Positions 6,318 through 8,931 of a stretch of DNA of 8,931 nucleotides are shown here, one piece after another. Both the position numbers and the translations under genes were made by a program. The notes beneath the pieces were generated by a model that was not told the DNA's origin, searched no databases, and saw only the letters and a program-made list of their open reading frames with translations. Within the stretch, counting starts at the first letter, position 1, and each line of letters opens with the position of its first letter. Source of the stretch: Tardiphaga sp. (GTDB lineage: Bacteria; Pseudomonadota; Alphaproteobacteria; Rhizobiales; Xanthobacteraceae); the NCBI GenBank assembly GCA_028290325.1, contig JAQGJY010000260.1:1-8931 (forward strand). The letters run 5' to 3'.

Positions 6318-7291
6318 CTGCGATACGTTCGGTCGTGCTCGGCTGTGGGTCTTATCTGCCGGAGCGCATTCTGACCAATGCCGAACTGGCGCAGAAGGTT
6401 GATACCTCGGACGAGTGGATCGTGCAGCGCACCGGCATCCGGCAGCGTCACATCGCGGCCGAAGGCGAGTTCACCTCGCATCTCGCGATCAACGCCGCGA
6501 AGGCCGCGCTCGCCAATGCCGGCGTCGACGCGCAGTCGATTGATCTGATCGTGCTGGCGACCTCGACGCCCGATAACACCTTTCCCGCCAGCGCCGTCGC
6601 GGTCCAGGCCGCGCTCGGCATCAATCATGGCGCGGCGTTCGATCTGCAAGCCGTGTGCTCCGGTTTCATCTTTGCCCTCGCGACGGCGGACTCGATGCTG
6701 CGTGGCGGCTCGTTCAAGCGCGCGCTGGTGATCGGCGCGGAGACGTTCTCGCGAATTCTCGACTGGACCGATCGCGGCACCTGCGTGCTGTTCGGCGACG
6801 GCGCCGGCGCTCTTGTGCTCGAAGCGCAGTCGCTGCCGGGCGGCGCTGACGATCGCGGCGTGCTGACGACGCATCTGCGCTCCGACGGCCGCCACAAGGC
6901 CAAGCTCTATGTCGATGGCGGGCCATCATCGACCCAGACCGTCGGCTATCTGCGCATGGAAGGCCGCGAAGTGTTCAAGCACGCGGTCGGTATGATCACC
7001 GACGTGATCGTCGATGCCTTCAACGCGACCGGCGCCTCGGCGGAAACGATCGACTGGTTCGTGCCGCATCAGGCCAACAAACGCATCATCGACGCATCCG
7101 CGCACAAGCTGCACATCGCGCCGCAGAAAGTCGTCATGACGGTGGATCGGCACGGCAACACATCGGCCGCCTCGATTCCGCTCGCGCTCTCGACAGCCGT
7201 GGCCGATGGGCGCATCAAGCGTGGCGATCTGGTCCTGCTCGAAGCGATGGGTGGCGGCTTCACGTGGGGGTCGGCCCTCGTGCGATGGTAA
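6314..7291 (+). CDS. fabH: Beta-ketoacyl-ACP synthase III (FabH)
   Basis: FabH condenses an acyl-CoA, usually acetyl-CoA, with malonyl-ACP to start type II fatty-acid synthesis. The 325 residues are full length. The catalytic triad is visible as Cys115 (QAVCSGF), His252 (VPHQAN) and Asn282 (HGNTSAAS). Other family blocks are TSDEWIVQRTGIRQRHIA (31-48), TSTPDN (83-88), the GDGAGA loop and the glycine-rich ending EAMGGGFTWGSALVRW. The GTG start overlaps the plsX stop and has an ideal Shine-Dalgarno. The plsX-fabH order is widely conserved and ties membrane phospholipid synthesis to fatty-acid initiation. No clear terminator follows, and the next gene has its own candidate promoter 65 bp downstream. 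Confidence 0.98.
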   Translation: MTAIRSVVLGCGSYLPERILTNAELAQKVDTSDEWIVQRTGIRQRHIAAEGEFTSHLAINAAKAALANAGVDAQSIDLIVLATSTPDNTFPASAVAVQAALGINHGAAFDLQAVCSGFIFALATADSMLRGGSFKRALVIGAETFSRILDWTDRGTCVLFGDGAGALVLEAQSLPGGADDRGVLTTHLRSDGRHKAKLYVDGGPSSTQTVGYLRMEGREVFKHAVGMITDVIVDAFNATGASAETIDWFVPHQANKRIIDASAHKLHIAPQKVVMTVDRHGNTSAASIPLALSTAVADGRIKRGDLVLLEAMGGGFTWGSALVRW

Positions 7292-7355
7292 ATCTATACT
7301 TCAAATGAGACGCTTATTGTAACGGCTTTAAAGTCTTTCGAGACGATGTGCGGTG

Positions 7356-7384
7356 TTGACCCGCTGTCGTTAACAACTTAATTT
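7356..7384 (+). promoter_or_regulatory. Candidate sigma-70 promoter of ihfA
   Basis: TTGACC (7356-7361) and TAATTT (7379-7384) are separated by exactly 17 bp in a locally AT-rich stretch of the 131-bp fabH-ihfA gap. A transcript would start near 7391 and leave a leader of about 30 bases. This is the best promoter match in the window. Confidence 0.5.
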
Positions 7385-7422
7385 TCGCGTCGAAATTCTT
7401 TCGCCGACGATCGGGGCAGGCG

Positions 7423-7776
7423 ATGAGCGGGACTGGCAAAACAGTGACACGGGTCGATCTGTGCGAAGCGGTCTACCAGAAGGTAGGTCTGTCGCGCACG
7501 GAATCGTCCGCGTTCGTCGAACTGGTGCTGAAGGAAATCACTGACTGCCTCGAGAAGGGCGAGACTGTGAAGTTGTCGTCGTTCGGCTCCTTCATGGTTC
7601 GCAAAAAGGGCCAGCGCATCGGCCGCAATCCCAAGACCGGCACCGAGGTGCCGATTTCGCCGCGCCGCGTGATGGTGTTCAAGCCATCCGCGATCTTGAA
7701 GCAGCGCATCAACGGCGAGCCGACCGAAGCCGTCGCGGTGTCGGCCGCCAATGGCAAGGCGCAAAAGGCGGGCTGA
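7423..7776 (+). CDS. ihfA: Integration host factor subunit alpha
   Basis: IHF-alpha pairs with IHF-beta to bind specific DNA sites and bend them sharply. It serves in nucleoid structure, recombination and sigma-54 promoter activation. The 117-residue protein begins with the alpha-type helix TVTRVDLCEAVYQKVGLSRTES (7-28). FGSF lies at 54-57, and the DNA-intercalating arm GRNPKTGTEVPI lies at 67-78 with the key Pro70. The sequence after the arm (SPRRVMVFKPSAILKQRING) matches IHF-alpha better than HU or IHF-beta. A C-terminal tail of about 18 residues rich in Ala and Lys extends beyond the core fold, as is common in alphaproteobacteria. The ATG at 7423 is preceded by a modest GGGGCAGG. The MerR-family gene follows 95 bp downstream. 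Confidence 0.95.
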   Translation: MSGTGKTVTRVDLCEAVYQKVGLSRTESSAFVELVLKEITDCLEKGETVKLSSFGSFMVRKKGQRIGRNPKTGTEVPISPRRVMVFKPSAILKQRINGEPTEAVAVSAANGKAQKAG

Positions 7777-7859
7777 TCGGTCTTCGACGAAACGGCGTGA
7801 TGTCATGCTAGGATGCGACTCGGATTCGGGACGTGATCCTGAACCGCCGTTTGACATCT

Positions 7860-7865
7860 GAGGAG
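7860..7865 (+). promoter_or_regulatory. Ribosome binding site that decides the TTG start of the MerR-family gene
   Basis: GAGGAG lies six bases before the TTG at 7872. The alternative in-frame GTG at 7833 has no such site and would place this motif inside the coding sequence, so TTG is preferred. Confidence 0.65.
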
Positions 7866-7871
7866 CCGGTT

Positions 7872-8555
7872 TTGGACAAGGCGCCCGACGCATTCCGCAC
7901 CATCAGCGAAGTCGCCGACGAGCTCGACATCCCGCAGCATGTTCTGCGATTCTGGGAAACGCGGTTCAGCCAGATCAAGCCGATGAAGCGCAGCGGTGGT
8001 CGCCGCTTCTATCGTCCCGACGATGTCGATCTGCTGCGCGGCATTCGTCGTCTGCTCTACGGAGAGGGCTACACGATCCGTGGCGTTCAGCGCATCCTGA
8101 AAGAGCAGGGCATCAAATCCGTTCAAGCGCTGAGCGATACCGCGAAGGCGGTGCCGTCACTGTACGCGCTTGACGACGGCGTCCGGGTCCGGCCGCCGCG
8201 TCATGACGATGCCGAAGCCGATGCAGAAGCCGCAGCCGCGGATGACGAGGCGGCGGCCGACGACGAGATCGCGACGGCGCCGGAGCCGATCGCGCCACCG
8301 CCGCGCCGGCCGATGGCGACGCCGTTGCCCAGAAACGATGTCGCGCCGCAAACGGCGCCGCCGCGCGCCGCGTCGTCGGCCCTGGCCGCCGCAGCTCTCG
8401 AGCACGCCGTTGAGCCGGCGCCGGCTCTGGCCCGAGCGCCGACTCCGCCGCCGAAGCCGGATCGCCGGCCGCTCGACATCATCCGCCTCAAGGCCGTGAT
8501 GAGCGACCTGGTGGCCTGCCGCCAGATGCTGGACCGCGCGCTTCAGGACAGTTGA
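7872..8555 (+). CDS. MerR-family (MlrA-like) transcriptional regulator with long Ala/Pro-rich linker
   Basis: This is a 227-residue protein from a TTG start. Residues about 7-80 form a MerR winged helix-turn-helix: FRTISEVADELDIPQHVLRFWETRF, then GGRRFYRPDDVDLLRGIRRLLYGEGYTIRGVQRIL. The HVLRFWE form is typical of the MlrA-like subgroup. There is no metal-binding cysteine pattern or recognisable ligand domain. Residues about 110-200 are low complexity, first Asp/Ala-rich, then Pro/Ala-rich with many Arg, and probably disordered. The last 27 residues (LDIIRLKAVMSDLVACRQML and the end) form a predicted amphipathic helix that may mediate dimerisation. The target genes are unknown. The position right after ihfA suggests a conserved neighbourhood and perhaps a shared transcript, although the 95-bp gap could hold a promoter. 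Confidence 0.88.
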   Translation: MDKAPDAFRTISEVADELDIPQHVLRFWETRFSQIKPMKRSGGRRFYRPDDVDLLRGIRRLLYGEGYTIRGVQRILKEQGIKSVQALSDTAKAVPSLYALDDGVRVRPPRHDDAEADAEAAAADDEAAADDEIATAPEPIAPPPRRPMATPLPRNDVAPQTAPPRAASSALAAAALEHAVEPAPALARAPTPPPKPDRRPLDIIRLKAVMSDLVACRQMLDRALQDS

Positions 8556-8576
8556 GGCCGCACGAGCTCTTCGGCC
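8556..8576 (+). terminator. Possible weak hairpin after the MerR-family gene
   Basis: GGCCG (8556-8560) and CGGCC (8572-8576) can pair around an 11-base loop immediately after the stop codon. There is no T-tract, only GTGTTCTT a few bases on. This is a weak candidate at best. Confidence 0.2.
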
Positions 8577-8581
8577 GCGTG

Positions 8582-8611
8582 TTCTTGCGCGCAGCTTCTT
8601 GCGCGGGCAGC
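8582..8611. repeat. Short imperfect tandem duplication of a 14-bp unit
   Basis: TTCTTGCGCGCAGC (8582-8595) is followed directly by TTCTTGCGCGGGCAGC (8596-8611), the same unit with a two-base GG insertion. It lies in the 91-bp gap between the MerR-family gene and the tRNA. Its role, if any, is unknown. Confidence 0.7.
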
Positions 8612-8646
8612 CGAACGCCGCTACAGCATGCAGGCCGTCAAGGCAT

Positions 8647-8724
8647 CGGAGCGTGGCGCAGCCCGGTTAGCGCACTAGTCTGGGAGACTAGGGGTCGAAG
8701 GTTCAAATCCTTTCGCTCCGACCA
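8647..8724 (+). tRNA. tRNA-Pro (anticodon GGG), CCA encoded
   Basis: A complete cloverleaf can be folded by eye. The acceptor stem is CGGAGCG with CGCTCCG. The D-stem is GCGC with GCGC around a loop containing GG. The anticodon stem is CTAGT with ACTAG around loop CTGGGAG, giving anticodon GGG at 8682-8684. The T-arm is GAAGG-TTCAAAT-CCTTT. Discriminator A and an encoded CCA (8722-8724) follow. GGG reads the CCC proline codon (and CCU by wobble), which suits a GC-rich genome. It lies on the same strand as the MerR-family gene, 91 bp after it. Confidence 0.97.
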
Positions 8725-8729
8725 TTTTT
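8725..8729 (+). terminator. T5 tract directly after the tRNA
   Basis: TTTTT follows the encoded CCA at once. It could help end transcription together with the tRNA's acceptor/T-arm fold, but there is no separate GC-rich stem before it. A small GCCG-TTT-CGGC hairpin at 8735-8745 lies downstream of it. Confidence 0.3.
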
Positions 8730-8931
8730 AATCTGCCGTTTCGGCGCCTGTGCCAGATCATCGCAAACGATTTGCCGGCATCACGACCAGCTTGCTCGCG
8801 AAGCGGTAAGAACGACAATCAACCGACCGCACGCGATGTCGGGCGAAGATATGATCGCATTCCAGAGCTGAAGATGCGCGGCATGTTTGGACCGGAAGTC
8901 GCGATCCTGACACGGCGGATCAACCGGCCGC
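8730..8931. other. No recognisable gene; open + frame runs off the right edge
   Basis: About 200 bp after the tRNA hold no family I recognise. One + strand frame is open from the T-tract to the window end. It could start at TTG 8772 or ATG 8874 (MRGMFGPEVAILTRR), but neither has a Shine-Dalgarno and the composition does not resemble a known domain. In DNA this GC-rich, a 65-codon open frame is expected by chance. On the - strand one frame is open from the right edge to about 8783 and is likewise unrecognised. A short inverted repeat GCAAA-CGA-TTTGC is at 8763-8775. Confidence 0.3.

Noticed and set aside
7330..7344. GTCT-TTCG-AGAC hairpin after fabH as a terminator
   Set aside because: The stem has only four pairs and no T-tract follows, so it is too weak to call.
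7371..7385. IHF binding site in the ihfA promoter (autoregulation)
   Set aside because: The best alignment to WATCAANNNNTTR in this AT-rich stretch has several mismatches at fixed positions, so it is not a credible site by eye.
7851..7856. Perfect TTGACA before the MerR-family gene
   Set aside because: A -10 at normal spacing would fall at or after the TTG start codon at 7872, so it cannot drive this gene as annotated.
7833..7871. Upstream GTG as the start of the MerR-family gene
   Set aside because: It lacks a Shine-Dalgarno, and the added 13 residues precede the normal family start, whereas TTG 7872 has GAGGAG at ideal spacing.

Overview
The window looks like chromosomal DNA from an alphaproteobacterium of the order Rhizobiales, most likely the Bradyrhizobium/Rhodopseudomonas/Afipia group. 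This is inferred from the high GC content with strong G/C third-position bias, and from families typical of that clade: a CBP3-type cytochrome bc1 chaperone, an alphaproteobacterial DUF177/YceD protein, and an orphan Bug-type solute-binding protein. Nothing suggests a recent mobile element. There is no transposase, integrase, CRISPR array, rRNA or obvious compositional island.

Region 1 (1-3230) is accessory metabolism. It starts with the last codons of a truncated membrane protein. A membrane-anchored alpha/beta hydrolase and a classical SDR oxidoreductase follow on the + strand. The SDR gene converges on a Tat-exported Bug/TctC-type solute-binding protein on the - strand. The two stop codons are only 18 bp apart, and a perfect 14-bp inverted repeat covers the junction, including the last codons of the binding-protein gene.

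Region 2 (3231-5063) concerns the cell envelope and respiration. bamE, an outer-membrane assembly lipoprotein gene, is transcribed to the left and has a good intrinsic terminator. A CBP3-type chaperone gene diverges from it across 100 bp, and its stop overlaps the GTG start of the DUF177/YceD gene by four bases.

Region 3 (5064-8555) is lipid initiation plus nucleoid and regulatory genes: plsX and fabH (four-base overlap with a strong Shine-Dalgarno), then ihfA with its own candidate promoter, then a MerR-family regulator with a long Ala/Pro-rich linker. PlsX makes acyl-phosphate from acyl-ACP for phospholipid synthesis. FabH condenses acetyl-CoA with malonyl-ACP to start fatty-acid synthesis. 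IHF-alpha is one half of the DNA-bending heterodimer.

Region 4 (8556-8931) holds a complete tRNA-Pro(GGG) with encoded CCA, followed by about 200 bp with no recognisable gene. Most of the window is conserved core genome. I found no convincing new multi-gene system. The points most worth a second look are the stem-loop embedded in the convergent gene ends, the inverted repeat over the binding-protein promoter, the ihfA-merR pair with its odd regulator, and the uncharacterised anchored hydrolase.
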